Of a stretch of DNA of 64,000 nt, positions 9,800-20,900 are shown in pieces (position 1 is the first letter of the stretch; every line of letters starts with the position of its first letter). Source of the DNA: Strigamia acuminata. Lineage: Eukaryota; Arthropoda; Chilopoda; Geophilomorpha; Linotaeniidae. A program made the translations under genes and the position numbers. The stretch is taken from contig OX442314.1 of NCBI GenBank assembly GCA_949358305.1, positions 35,893,608 to 35,957,607 on the forward strand, read 5' to 3'. The notes under the pieces are model-generated. The model had not been told where the DNA came from. It did no database searches and saw nothing but the letters and a program-made list of their open reading frames with translations.

Positions 9800-10665
9800 C
9801 ATTCTTTAATGTAGAGGTGGGCTTGCCACTTTGTCTATTCTATCGAGATGCACTTGATGCATCGTGCATTTCTATTTGTTCAGTCAGTCAGTTAGGGTTC
9901 TTCGCTCACCTGGGCGGCCTGACCATGTGCTCTCACGAGGAAGGGGAAATGGTTGGCGAGGTTTCGACAAACGAGGTACGAAAGGAAGCCGACGTTCACG
10001 TTCCGCAAGACACAGCAGTTGTTTCGTCAGAAACGATAGAAATCGCGGATTTTTTGGAGATGAATCGGGCCAAAACAAGGAGACAGAGTCGGATTGTACG
10101 CAGTGTAGCAAGGAAAATGGCGGCGTTGATTCGAACGTCGAATGGAATTCAAGTGAAGTTGAATTTAAGATGCACTACGACGATGTACACCGCACAAGGT
10201 CAGCCATACCAGAACACAACGCAATGTATGTTTGGATTCAACCGGGAATTTGAGAATCAGGAATCAGAAGATTCGACAGCTAGCAGTGACGGACCAAGCG
10301 TCGAGTCTTGAGCGCATTTCTGCGAGACAGACTAGAACTTTTGATTTGTTTTAAGACTTTCATTTGCTTTTTCTGTTTTTTTTTTTATGTTGCTATCGCG
10401 CTTACTGTTCACTAGTTTTTAGACATAAAGTTTTACATCACAACTCGGCCGTTCGCCCCAGTACTTCGTTGGCTGCGCACATCATGGGCACCATGAGCAC
10501 ATCATCGGACGCTAGCTGCGACTCATCCTCGGCTCAGTCCCAGTCACCTATGCCATTCGCTGTTGCTCGTCGTCGCCAATCATTGCAACACATACAGCTA
10601 CTCGTTGCCCCCCATTAATTTGGTTGTTTATCGCCATCTATTGGCTACTAGCCGCCGCTATACAG
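9800..10665 (+). repeat. Repeat family X, copy 2
   Basis: The left block at 9805-9945 and right block at 10443-10665 match copy 1 (268-410 and 1395-1630). Unlike copy 1, the middle holds a 129-codon gene. No terminal inverted repeat or LTR was recognised. Confidence 0.7.
9925..10311 (+). CDS. Small uncharacterised protein of repeat family X
   Basis: I chose the ATG at 9925, giving 129 residues. An in-frame start at 9817 would add 36 residues that also occur in copy 1 but are probably leader. The N-terminal half is acidic, followed by a basic patch ('AKTRRQSRIVRSVARK') and a segment 'GIQVKLNLRCTTTMYTAQGQ'. Its tail is Ser/Glu/Asp-rich. The segment from 'VKLNLRCTTTMY' to 'TTQCMFGF' is matched by the minus-strand frame at 27278-27550 ('VKLSLTCTTKMF', 'TTQFKFGF'). 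I recognise no known domain. Conservation of the core suggests a real protein carried by a mobile element. Confidence 0.5.
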   Translation: MCSHEEGEMVGEVSTNEVRKEADVHVPQDTAVVSSETIEIADFLEMNRAKTRRQSRIVRSVARKMAALIRTSNGIQVKLNLRCTTTMYTAQGQPYQNTTQCMFGFNREFENQESEDSTASSDGPSVES

Positions 10666-11700
10666 TGCTGGATGAATATTTCCTACTTTCGGACACACTT
10701 CATCTAATCAGAATACAGCCAGGTCTCAACTGAAAAGGGTGATGGACTAGTAAACAAGATACGTGACTTCCTCTTTGAAAAATTAGCCCTTTTCATTACC
10801 TGTTGTGCGATTTTTATTGTCGCTTTGATCGTTTCGTTTTCGGTATTTTACCCATTTTTTTCCGACTCTATCGTAGTTATAAGTAATTGTGGTAAGTGTA
10901 AGTAAACGCTGAAAAATAGCGAAATAGGAGTTTAGTAGGAATGTTTTCGAACGCGAAGAAAATGATTTGGATTAAAATGTAAAAGATCGGTAAAGAAAGA
11001 CTGAACGAAGACTCATCGCCTCCGTCACCATTGACGGTCAAAGGAGGAGGCTGCGCTGCAGCACCAGCAGAACCAGCTGCCTCAGTCGCATCTGCCACAA
11101 CGACCACAAGTAGGGCGATTACGTCGACTGAAAAACAATGGGGTAAGTTCATAGAGGTAGTAAAAGGTAGTAAGAAGTCAAGGGTAAGTTAAAGAGTTAT
11201 CTTTTCAATGTGCTTAGTCCCGGCAGCAACAGTAATTTTCAACATAATGTGTGTGTTAATAATGTGGAAGTGAGACTAGTGAAGCCAGGTGTATACAGGC
11301 ATGCTAGTTCAGGTAAACACAAAAAAAAAAAAACATTTAACGACACCAACAAAAAGTGGAATCATTTTTTAGGGGACTGAAAGAAATTACCAGCAGAAGT
11401 GCAAAAAGGTTTCAAACAACGAACCACAACACAATGGAAATTAAGCAGCACACATGGCTGGGGGCCCAAGATCAGAAATTGCTTATCGAATATATCGGGA
11501 GCCAGTTTTCGTTCCGTTAATGGCCCATTAAAGTTAAAGATTGACGCATTTCTCGACATTACGGTTCGTTATTGGTGATATTCAATCGAGAATTTCCTTT
11601 TACCGTATCGTAGTCACAGACTGGCATAGACAAGAAGGGCCGAGGCTCATTTTGGAACGAATGGCGATGTTAAAAGCAGAGAAGCAAGTGTAGAAGCAAG
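10665..11700 (+). other. Exon-like fragments with splice signals, unknown element
   Basis: A frame open from 10982 ('LNEDSSPPSPLTVKGGG', then an Ala/Thr-rich stretch) runs up to a strong donor 'ggg|gtaagttc' at 11143. A frame from an acceptor ('attttttag' at 11363-11372) reads through 'HTWLGAQDQKLLIEYIGSQF' and stops at 11518-11520. The second piece has the W-x(n)-LL-x-Y pattern seen at the start of Myb/SANT-like or MADF-type domains. Joining of the two is not established. Either could be an exon captured by a mobile element. Confidence 0.3.
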
Positions 11701-11978
11701 TGGACTTGCAAGCTGCAGTGGACTTGCAAACACAGAAAGCTCAGAAAGCTGCAGTGGACTTGCAAACACAGAAAGCTAAGAAAGCTGCAGTGGACTTGCA
11801 AACACAGAAAGCTCAGAAAGCTGCAGTGGACTTGCAAACACAGAAAGCTGCAGTAGTGACGAATACGAAAGAGCCGAATACGAAAGAGACGAAAGAGCCG
11901 AAAGAGCCAAATACGAAAAAGCCAAATACAAAAAAGCCGTCGACGCCTTTATGTATAAGTAAGTTTAAGTATAAGTAA
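11700..11978 (+). repeat. 36-bp tandem repeat in an open frame
   Basis: Four 36-bp units begin at 11712, 11748, 11784 and 11820 ('gctgcagtggacttgcaaac...'). They encode 'AAVDLQTQKAQK' repeats. A short Lys/Glu/Pro run of 'acgaaagagcc'-type triplets follows (11860-11945). The frame stays open because the unit is a multiple of three. Low complexity and a stop just upstream (11688-11690) make a real gene unlikely. Confidence 0.75.
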
Positions 11979-12308
11979 GTTTAAGTAGAAGTAAGTTTAA
12001 GTATAAGTAAGTTTAAGTATAAGTAAGTTTAAGTAGAAGTAAGTTTAAGTAGAAGTAAGTTTAAGTAGAAGTAAGTTTAAGTAGAAGTAAGTTTAAGTAG
12101 AAGTAAGTTTAAGTAGAAGTAAGTTTAAGTAGAAGTAAGTTTAAGTAGAAGTAAGTTTAAGTAGAAGTAAGTTTAAGTAGAAGTAAGTTTAAGTAGAAGT
12201 AAGTTTAAGTAGAAGTAAGTTTAAGTAGAAGTAAGTTTAAGTAGAAGTAAGTTTAAGTAGAAGTAAGTTTAAGTAGAAGTAAGTTTAAGTAGAAGTAAGT
12301 TTAAGTTA
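11953..12308 (+). repeat. 16-bp minisatellite (AAGTTTAAGTAGAAGT)n
   Basis: About 22 units of 16 bp ('aagtaagtttaagtag') run without interruption. The first few units carry 'tataagt' instead of 'tagaagt'. A related, degraded array on the opposite strand lies at 25605-25690, and scraps lie at 34480-34510 and 12455-12470. Confidence 0.95.
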
Positions 12309-12454
12309 CGAAGGAGGACAAGTTGTGTATAGGACAAAACGGAATCGAAACGAATTATATTACATCATTGACCAAAGCCACGCTCCGACTCGTTCACACC
12401 TCAACGAATAGGTCAGACAACACCGACTGCCCGAGCAAGCCTGGCTGCTCCAAG

Positions 12455-13065
12455 TAAGTATAAGTCAAACTCCGGTGCTCGAGAGTCAGAGCCCTTATAG
12501 AGTACATCGTCAATGTATTTCAATGCATCTTTTTTAAAAATAATTTAGTTTAGTTTTAAATAATTAAATAGAGGGGGTGGGGCGACGTGTAAGAAGGCAA
12601 GAATCACCAGAAGGCCAGGAAGAGGGTTGGTACATGTCATGCCAATTATTGTTATTATTTTTTTATGAAAGAATAAAATATTATAAACTTTGGCATTGAC
12701 ATGACAAGTCTTATTTTACAATGTCAAAAACCAAAACTGATGCAGAGTGAAGAAATGGATGGTCTTTGTCTGTTTTATGTGCATTGCAAGACCCACTTGA
12801 AAATTGAAATACCCGAAATATGCATAGATATATTAGAATATATGGAATGCAGTCTTGCAGGTACTCTTATATCGATTAAATTTCATATTTGGCAAATGCT
12901 ACTCTCATGCAGACTTACAATAGCAAATTTTATGCACGGAAGTGAAACAAGAGTTATCAAGTTATCAGAAAAAATATAGAGATTTGAAAACAATATAAAA
13001 ACTTCAAACCAGTAGTTTCAAGAATTGGAACAAAAATAAGAATGCAAATTCCAATACCAGAGCTG
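12455..13065 (+). repeat. R1 dispersed repeat, copy B (left arm only)
   Basis: It begins with 'tcaaactccggtgctcgaga' and 'gagcccttatagagtacatc', a left end also seen at 14685-14730 and, reversed, at 50060-50097. It then follows the R1 order to 'aataccagagct' and is cut off where a gypsy integrase scrap starts. Confidence 0.75.
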
Positions 13066-13405
13066 GTTGCTCCACGAGGGGCACCCCAGCATCGTCACAA
13101 TGAAGAAGCGGGCATGGAGCGTGGTGTGGTGGCCCGCCATGACTCCCGAAGTGGTACTTTTTGTCCAATCTTGTGCGGTGTGTGCACAGAACAGAAGTTT
13201 TCCAGCTAGAGCAGTTCCCATTTCTTGGCCACGGGCGGAAGAGCCGTGGACTCGGATCCACATAGACTATGCGGGGCCCATACAAAAAAAGATGGTTTTG
13301 GTGGTGGTGGACGCTTTCTCCGGTTGGGTGGAGGCCCAAGACGGAACGCCCCCTTACGGTAGAGTGGTGGACTCGGGACAAGGGATGGAGTCCGGTGTCC
13401 GGTAG
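13061..13405 (+). pseudogene. Ty3/gypsy integrase N-terminal fragment
   Basis: The frame shows the HHCC zinc-finger end and catalytic start of a gypsy integrase: 'LHEGHPSIVTMKKRAWS', 'WWPAMTPEVVLFVQSCAVCA' and 'WTRIHIDYAGP', with the first catalytic Asp in 'HIDYAGP'. The match is lost after 'VVVDAFSGWVEAQ'. The second Asp and Glu are absent. It was inserted into, or recombined with, R1 copy B. Confidence 0.85.
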
Positions 13406-14220
13406 TCACAATGTGTTATCTCGGGTTTTTGTTCATTTTATCAACCTGGGAATTAAGTTTGAAGATGTTTTTCTGTTATAAAATGTGGAAACTGTTAAGT
13501 TTATAACTTCTTCCTCGAATGGATTGGATAGCCAGCCATGTAATATTGACGGAGGAAAACCGAGTTAACTAGGGAGTAAGGAAGAGGGAGCAGGAAGAAA
13601 AATCTTGCATACGCCAACCATGCAAATTTATCCTTTAATTACGAGGAAATCCATCTTAGTGCAGAAGAGTGTATACGTACATTTAAGTGGTGTCAGTTTC
13701 ATTTATATCTCCGTGTAAAAATTGCTAGTTTCAGGACAATAGCGTGGGATAGTAAGAACTGCTGATGAATACTCAGCATTTTAGAAAAAGGTCAAATAAA
13801 TTTAAAGGATTTAATAGATTTTTTATATTCAGGCACGTTTAGGATGTGAATCACGTCAGAAAACCGACCAGAAGCATGTTTAGATGAGATATATTTAGCA
13901 TACATGCAGAAAAAAGAAAAAGTGGGTCAACTTTGCTATCCCCAAGAAAAACAACTGTCTTGTTGAAGGTGAAAAAAAATCCGATTACGCGATCATAGAC
14001 ACCACCGATCGAAATTGCAGAAAATCTTTGATAGGAGATCAATTACGAAAAAAAATTAAATGCAGAAAAAACACGGAAATTACTAAAAATGAGTGATAAG
14101 AGTGTGTGATGCAACTTTGTAGGTTTGTAGGTAGGAGACCTGGATCTCTATTCCAATGGGCGAAAGAACCGAAACTTAAACGCCCGGTCGTGATTGCGAG
14201 CAGTCTGGGTGCAGAGGTAT
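13405..14220. other. No gene seen
   Basis: AT-rich sequence. The only link to other parts is a 50-bp match at 13605-13660 to 4738-4790. The longest open frame is 63 codons on the minus strand and looks random. Confidence 0.6.
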
Positions 14221-16352
14221 ATGGATGAGAGAGGGAAATGGTGACGCCATCAGAAGGTTCACCAAAAAATTAAACAGAGGGGGGGGGGGGGGGTCGTGTA
14301 AAAGGGCAAGAATGACCAGAAGACCAGTAAGAAGGTTGCCACATGTGATCCCAATTATGGTAATTATTATTTTTTATAAAACAGAATAAATTATTAAAAT
14401 ATTTGGCATTGTCATGACAAGGAATTTGCTAGAACAAACGGAACGTGAAGACGAACCAACTAATTTCGTATATTTACCATTTATTAATTATTTTATGAAC
14501 GCTCAAAAACAGGTTTTGATTTTGGCTGAGATATGCCTCGCGAACGACAAGAAAACCCATCCAAGGAAGCTTTGCGAAAGCGAAAGAGAAGGAAACAACC
14601 GACGGAATATCATTCAAGCCATTCAAGCTGAGTCGCTGCCATCAGCTCCTCAATTGCCGCAACCACCAGAAGTATAAGGCAAAGTCTGGTGCTCTAGAGT
14701 CAGAGCCCTTATAGAGTACATCGTCAATGTATTTCAATGCATTTTTTTAAAAATTATTTATTTAGTTTTAAATAATTAAATAGAGGGGGTGGGGCGACGT
14801 GTAAGAAGGCAAGAGTCACCAGAAGGCCAAGAAGAGGGTTGGTACATGTCATGCCAATTATTGTCATTATTTTTTTTTATGAAAGAATAAAATATTAAAA
14901 ACTACAATGTCAAAAACCAAAACTGATGCAGAGTCAAGAAATGGACGGTCTTTGTCTGTTTTATGTGCATTGCAAGACCCACTTGAAAATTAAAATATCC
15001 TAAATATGCAGATATATATATATTAGAATATATGGAATGCAGTCTTGCAGTACTCTAATATCGATTAAATTTCATTTTTGGCAAATGCTACACTCATGCA
15101 GGCTTACAATACCAAAATTTATGCAAGAAATTTCGACTCATTTAATGGAATGCAGTCTTACTGAAACCAAATCAGTGTGTCAAATTAAGGCACAAAATCC
15201 ATAAAAAGTGAAACAAGAGTTATCAAGTTATCAGAAAAAATTGAGATTGGAGAAAAACATGGAAACTTCAAACCAGTAGTTTCAAGAATTGGAACAAAAA
15301 TAAGAATCCAAATTCCAATACCAGAGCTCTCATTCAGTACCACTGGAACGACGGCCAGGGTCCGGGGGCAACCACGAGGAGGTAGAGAGTTGGATTTGCT
15401 GCCCCCAAATACATTTTTTTTTTTAAATAGGCAGTTGCTATGTTCGATGAGAGAAAACGAAAAATAGGATTGAAATTGGTCGAACAAGACGCAAAATAGG
15501 AAGTTGGAAAGGATGGAGTCATTTCAACCATCAAAACCTGCTCCTCTCACAAGGTGTGCGCCATTAAAAATCACGTTCGAACGTAGCCACTTTCTTTTAA
15601 AAAAAGGACAGTTTTCAATACTTCCAGACCCGAGTAACAAATAGTTATTTTCTGAGCCTATTGTAAATTCACAGCATAGACATTAACAAATATTTCATTC
15701 CGAATTAAGATTAAGCCTAAAATGGAATCCAAATACACTGATACGTGTAGCCAAGACATATTAACCAAAATTCAAACCTTCGACTCAAAATCCAACCTGA
15801 ATCCAGCTCCTGGGTGATACATCGAAATAATTCTCCATGGATACGATCGAAAAACAAATAGAAATTGCGAATTGCGAAAATGCACGAACCCGATAGAAAT
15901 CAACGGCTGAAAGCGCGAAATGGAATGATAACAACACAAAACACGTCACTGTTGCTATGCCGACGGAAAGCATCACTATTGGTTCAAAATTACGTAAGTT
16001 AATAACAGTTGTTCTTACCAGGCGGCGCCACAAAAACACAGTGTCAGAGAATTCTATCCAAAGCGTTAAAAATTTCCAAACACAAACCCAAATCATTGTG
16101 TTTGCGTGTGTTTTTGGATGTTGTTTATCACTTGAATAAACTAGCTGAGTTTCATCTTTACTCCCGTTGCATATTTTACTCAGATAAAACAATGATCGTT
16201 GAGGAGTTATGTTTCATCTCCTTCCCGAGTGAGGAGCTGCACCATCAACGAGTGGTTCCTACTTCCTACTTTCAACCGGCACTTGTGAGCACTTTGATTG
16301 GTTGTTCCCTGCACGGAAATACTGATTGGCACTATCCACTATACAATCATTA
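14220..16352 (+). repeat. R1 dispersed repeat, copy C (with a duplicated left end)
   Basis: The left-end motifs occur twice here, at 14230-14400 and 14685-14880. They are separated by 300 bp holding an 87-codon frame (14414-14677: 'LLEQTEREDEPTNFVYLPF') of unknown origin. The rest follows copy A to 'ctatccactatacaatcatt'. A run of 18 G lies near 14276-14293. The copy ends where the foldback element at 16355 begins, so that element probably inserted into it. Confidence 0.8.
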
Positions 16353-16354
16353 AA

Positions 16355-16971
16355 TTAAAACGGACTTCTAATTTTAACAAACTAAAAACAAACCAGCAGT
16401 AAATGTGCTAGTGCAGAACAGGCCATGAATTGTGAATATAATTTCAACAGAGACGACGATCGACGACGAGAATGAGCGGGTTGGCGACTGAAGACGAAGA
16501 TCGTGTGAATGCCTAAAACATGGCTGCCTGCAGTAACAAAATCGAGTGTATCTCTTTCCCGAGCCTGATTACTCCTAACTGTTGACTGTGTACTACCACC
16601 AGGAAAAGTAGTTTTGTTCTGTTTTTAATTTTTGTTGAAATGATGTACTGTACAGTGAGTTAATAGAATGTTTTTTCAATTCTTAAAATAATGTTTTGTG
16701 CGGCTTTTATTTCAAAATTCATGTTCATTCAGTTTTTTTTATTGGTTGGAAAGCAGTCAAAATGTCAGCCAGTGTTTTGATCTATTTTTTGGTATCACTA
16801 CACAAGTGAAATAGCATTCACGCGCTCTTTGTCTTCAGTCGCCAGCCCGCTCATTCTCCTCGTCGATCGTCGTCTCTGTTGTATTTGTATTCACAATTCA
16901 TGGCCTGTTATCTACTAGGATATTTACTGTTGGTTTGTTTTTTGTTTGCTAGAATTAGAAGTTCGTTTTAA
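16355..16971. mobile_element. Foldback (long inverted repeat) element
   Basis: The left arm, 16355 to about 16512, begins 'ttaaaacggacttctaattt' and contains 'acgacgatcgacga' and 'ggcgactgaagac'. The right arm, about 16804-16971, is its reverse complement, ending 'gaagttcgttttaa'. The arms are about 160 bp with scattered differences and flank some 290 bp without a frame. It is a non-autonomous DNA-transposon-like element. No clear target duplication was identified. Confidence 0.8.
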
Positions 16972-16984
16972 TGTAACCTTTAGT

Positions 16985-17653
16985 ATTGACTAATGAGGTA
17001 TTGTATTTTTCAGGCGGGTCGTTTTTTTCCATCATGGCGTCTTCTTTGTTCGTAATTTTCCACGACTCATGTGTGCTACAGATTTTACGATTCAAAAGTG
17101 TTCGTGAAGACGAAAGTTTTGGTCGGTGCTTTTATTTACTCCTTCATGTCTCTCTATTTGATAAATTCATTCTTTTACTGTGATTTTTTTCACTTTTATT
17201 GTCTCGCTGTCGATCACTTTGGACGCGATATCAAATTTCGTGTTTCTATTTTTTCATGACAAACATTTTTTTAACACTATATTAATTTTTGTTTTGTTTA
17301 TTTTAGATGCGATGCAGAAACGTGTGCGGCCCCGCCGTTCAGGCACAACTGAACCTTCACAATACCAGATGCGTGACGATTTTGTTGTTATGCAATGATA
17401 TTCTTCAAAAATATCACAATTTTGCTTGTTTGGGAGAGAAAAATGTCCATGTCCCAGCCTCCTCGTGGCCTCCCCTGGGTACACTGCAGTTTTCTGCAGT
17501 GGAGCCAATGGGACCTCTGGTTTTCTGGTTTTTCATTGGATATAATTGCTTAATATTGTCCTATATTTTTCTTTTGTAATTGTATTGCAAAGGGAGTTTA
17601 GTATTGTAAGACTGCATTCTAATTTATGAGTGTAGCATTTACTGAACACAATG
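16985..17653 (+). repeat. Repeat R3, copy 1
   Basis: The segment 17025-17180 ('tccatcatggcgtc', 'gtgaagacgaaagttttggt', 'tttgataaattcatt') recurs at 23850-23990. A downstream piece ('agtggagccaatgggacc') has a diverged match near 24040. The right edge (17590-17653) is one unit of the 'gtaagactgcatt...atgagtgtagcattt' motif into which the BEL element inserted. No gene seen. Confidence 0.65.
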
Positions 17654-17658
17654 CTGTG
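17654..17658. repeat. Target-site duplication of the BEL/Pao element, left copy
   Basis: The five bases 'ctgtg' directly before the left LTR are repeated at 23581-23585 directly after the right LTR. Five-base duplications are usual for BEL/Pao integration. Confidence 0.95.
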
Positions 17659-17962
17659 TGTTGCGGCAGCAACTCGTTATTTGTTGGGAGTTTGATTGAA
17701 ATAGTTTTAGAAAGCCAAATGGATGTGATTTCACTGGATTTTACCGGTGACAAAAAAGACACGTACACACTCACAGAATTACATCTGGACAGTGAACTTT
17801 ATTTTTATGACAGGAAACCAAGCCAACCAACTTTTCCCCCTCTAAAAGTCATAAACTCCTCGTTTTACATTGGGGTCACCAAAGTGACCTTCTAGCGACC
17901 AAACATGGCGTCACTTGCTATTTACTCCCAATTTATGTCCCCTTTGAAATTCAGTTTCAACA
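17659..17962 (-). repeat. 3' LTR of the BEL/Pao element
   Basis: It begins 'tgttgcggcagc' and ends 'cagtttcaaca' as read on the plus strand. It matches 23277-23580 base for base as far as I could compare. The stop codon of the element's large frame (17911-17913) lies inside it. Confidence 0.95.
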
Positions 17963-20900
17963 GTCCCCCCGTCCCCGGGGGGGGGGGGGGGGGGGTGGAC
18001 CTCCGTTTCCACTTCGAGATGACACAGTCGTTGGATGGGTCTTCTCATGGTTGTTCCATTTGCGAGTTTCAACTCACATGACCGAATCTTCCCGTCACGT
18101 CCGGTTTTAGTTGACACAACGCGTCCGTATTTCCAGGTTAACCGCGGTCGGTTTTGGTCCTCGATCAGCACGACATCTCCACTTTTGAATTTGAAATTGT
18201 TCGAATTTCCTCGGTGTTGTTTTAATTCCACCAAGTATTCCTTAGTCCATCGGTTCCAAAAAAGTTGTAGCAAGTTTTGACGATGTTTCCAGGCTCTCAG
18301 GATCTCATCTTTTCGGCCTGGAACGACCGAGAACTTTGGTAGAGTCGGCAAATACGTCAAACGCTTTCCTACTAAGAAATGTGAAGGTGTTAAGGGCGGG
18401 TGTTCGCTCGGATCGTCGTAAACGTAGGTCAGTGGTCGGGAATTAACCACTGCCTCGACTTCAGCCAATATCGTCGCGAGTCCCTCGAAATCAAGCGCAT
18501 TCTTCCCGATGGTTTTCTTAAGGGCGAGCTTCACAGAACGAACCATTCGCTCCCAAAACCCCCCCCACCAAGGTGCGTTTTCAACAATGTATTTCCACGT
18601 TATGTTCCTCATGGTCAGGAAACCCTGGAATTGTTCCTGTGACAAACTTGATAAAAATATGTTAAGTTCCTTTTCAGTTCTTTTAAATGTCTTTGCATTG
18701 TCAGAATAAATTGTTTTTGGAATTCCCCTTTTGCAAATAAATCGTTTCATCGAGTCTATAAATCGGTCTGTTGACAAGTTTGAGACCAACTCGAGATGAA
18801 CTGCCCTCGTAACTGCACATGTGAACAAAGCGATGTATGTTTTGGCTCCCACTTTTGTGTAAAGGGGGCCGGCAAAGTCAACACCACAAATCTCGAATGG
18901 TTCACAGGGCGAGACACGATCCATAGGTAACAAACCCCATTTTTCTCTCGCTAAACGTCCCTGTGCTTTCCTGCATGTCACACACTTGTTGAGCACGCAC
19001 TTAATCGTTTTTCTTGCTCGCGATATCCAGAATTTCTCGCGAAAACTGGCCAACGTATCTGCGAGTCCACCGTGTAATGTTTTCTCGTGCTCGTCACGTA
19101 TTATGAGTCTGGTAAGTGGATGTGCATGAGGAATGATGTAGGGTTCACGAACGTCTCGAGTCAGGTCTGCTAACGCCCACCGGTGTGTCGCTCGAATAAT
19201 GCCGTTTTCATCTAAAATGGGTGAAAGTTTATATATCAATGAAGTTTTTTCTAACAATTTCCCCTCGTGTAGTCGTTTGTTTTCTTCTTTAAAGTTGGTT
19301 TGTTGTAGATACTTCACCCAATATTGTTCGCTTGTTTGTAATTCTTCATTTGTGATCGCGTCTCCGTTTTTACGTTTTGTTTTTAAGTTTGTGAGGTATC
19401 GGAAAACCCACGCGGTCACTCGTTTCAATTTCTCCCACGAACTGAAGCGGTTGTAATCGATTTCAGGAACTGTGATCTCCATTTGTGTTGCGCTCACGAC
19501 GATCTTGTCTTCTTCCTCGATCTGCTGTGTTGATTCGACTTCTTGTGGCCATGTGGACTCATCTTGGGTCAGCCAGGAAGGTCCTTTCATCCACATCGTG
19601 TCGTTGGTAAGTTCGCTCACGTTCACCCCTCGCGTCACCAAATCTGCCGGGTTGTCTTTTCCTGGGCAGTGTCTCCAGTCTTCCTTTTTGATGACTTCTC
19701 CAATCTCGCGAACTCGGTTGTGGACGAACGTCACCGGTCGATTCTTTGGTTCACGTAGCCAGTGCAGGACTATTTTCGAATCAGTCCACACGGTGAACTT
19801 GTCGCATCCAAGAGTCGACTGAAGTGTTGGTATCAGTCGTGCTGCTAACAATGCGCCCATGAGCTCCAGTTTTGGTAGTGTTAGCTCTTTTAATGGCGCC
19901 ACTCTGCACTTAGAAATGATAAAATCAACGTTAACACACTTTGTTTTTGAATCCAGCACTCGAGCATAGGCTACTACGCCATATGCTCGCGGGCTGGCAT
20001 CACAGAAAATGTGAATCCTTTTTTCAACGCAAATTCCTCCCCAGTTTAATAATTTTCTACTAAATTTTAAATTTTCCAAGTATGGTATTTGTACATACCA
20101 GTTTTCCCACGATTTTTTCACACTTTCTGGAATTGGTGTATCCCAACCAACATTTAATTTCCATAACTCTTGAAATATAATTTTAGCGGTGACCACAAAG
20201 GGATTAGCAAATCCCAATGGGTCAAACACCATTGCTGTTACTTTAATTATAAACCGTTTAGTGTACTTAGTGAATTTTACTTCATTAAGTAATTCTGAAA
20301 TATCTAGACTCAATTCGTCCGTTTCAGTTTCCCACCTCACCCCCAAAACTTTAGTTTCTGTTTGGGAAACCAATTCGGCACAGGTCGGGTCATCTTTTAT
20401 AAATTCTTCTCTTAGTTTGATACAGTTAGTCTTCCATTTAGTTAAGTTCATATTAGCCTCACTGAGAATGTTTTTACTTTCGTGATACACTTGAATTGCC
20501 TCAGTTACCTCGTTCAAACTCGTAATGAAATCGTCCACGTACAAATCATCGTTTAAGCGTTGACAGGTGTTTGGATTCTCTTCCTCGTATTCTTCTACGT
20601 GGTGTTTTACTGTTGCTCCCAGCAAAAACGGACTTGGTTTTGAGCCAAATAATACTCGTGTCTGACGCAGTTCGACAATCTTCACGGATTCACTGCCATC
20701 CCACCCGTCCTCCAACCAAAAAAATCGTGTTACGTCACGTTCCTTCATCTTCAGCCAAATACGGTGGAAAGCCTTTTCAATGTCTCCGAGCATCCCGATT
20801 ATTCCTGTTCTAAATTTCAAGAGAATGTTAACAAGTTTTGGCAATAAATTTGGTCCCTTGCACAAACAATCGTTTAAAGAATAACAGCCCTTTTCATGTG

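Noticed and set aside
11953-12308. Regular 16-bp array as a CRISPR
   Set aside because: There are no unique spacers. It is a plain minisatellite in animal DNA.
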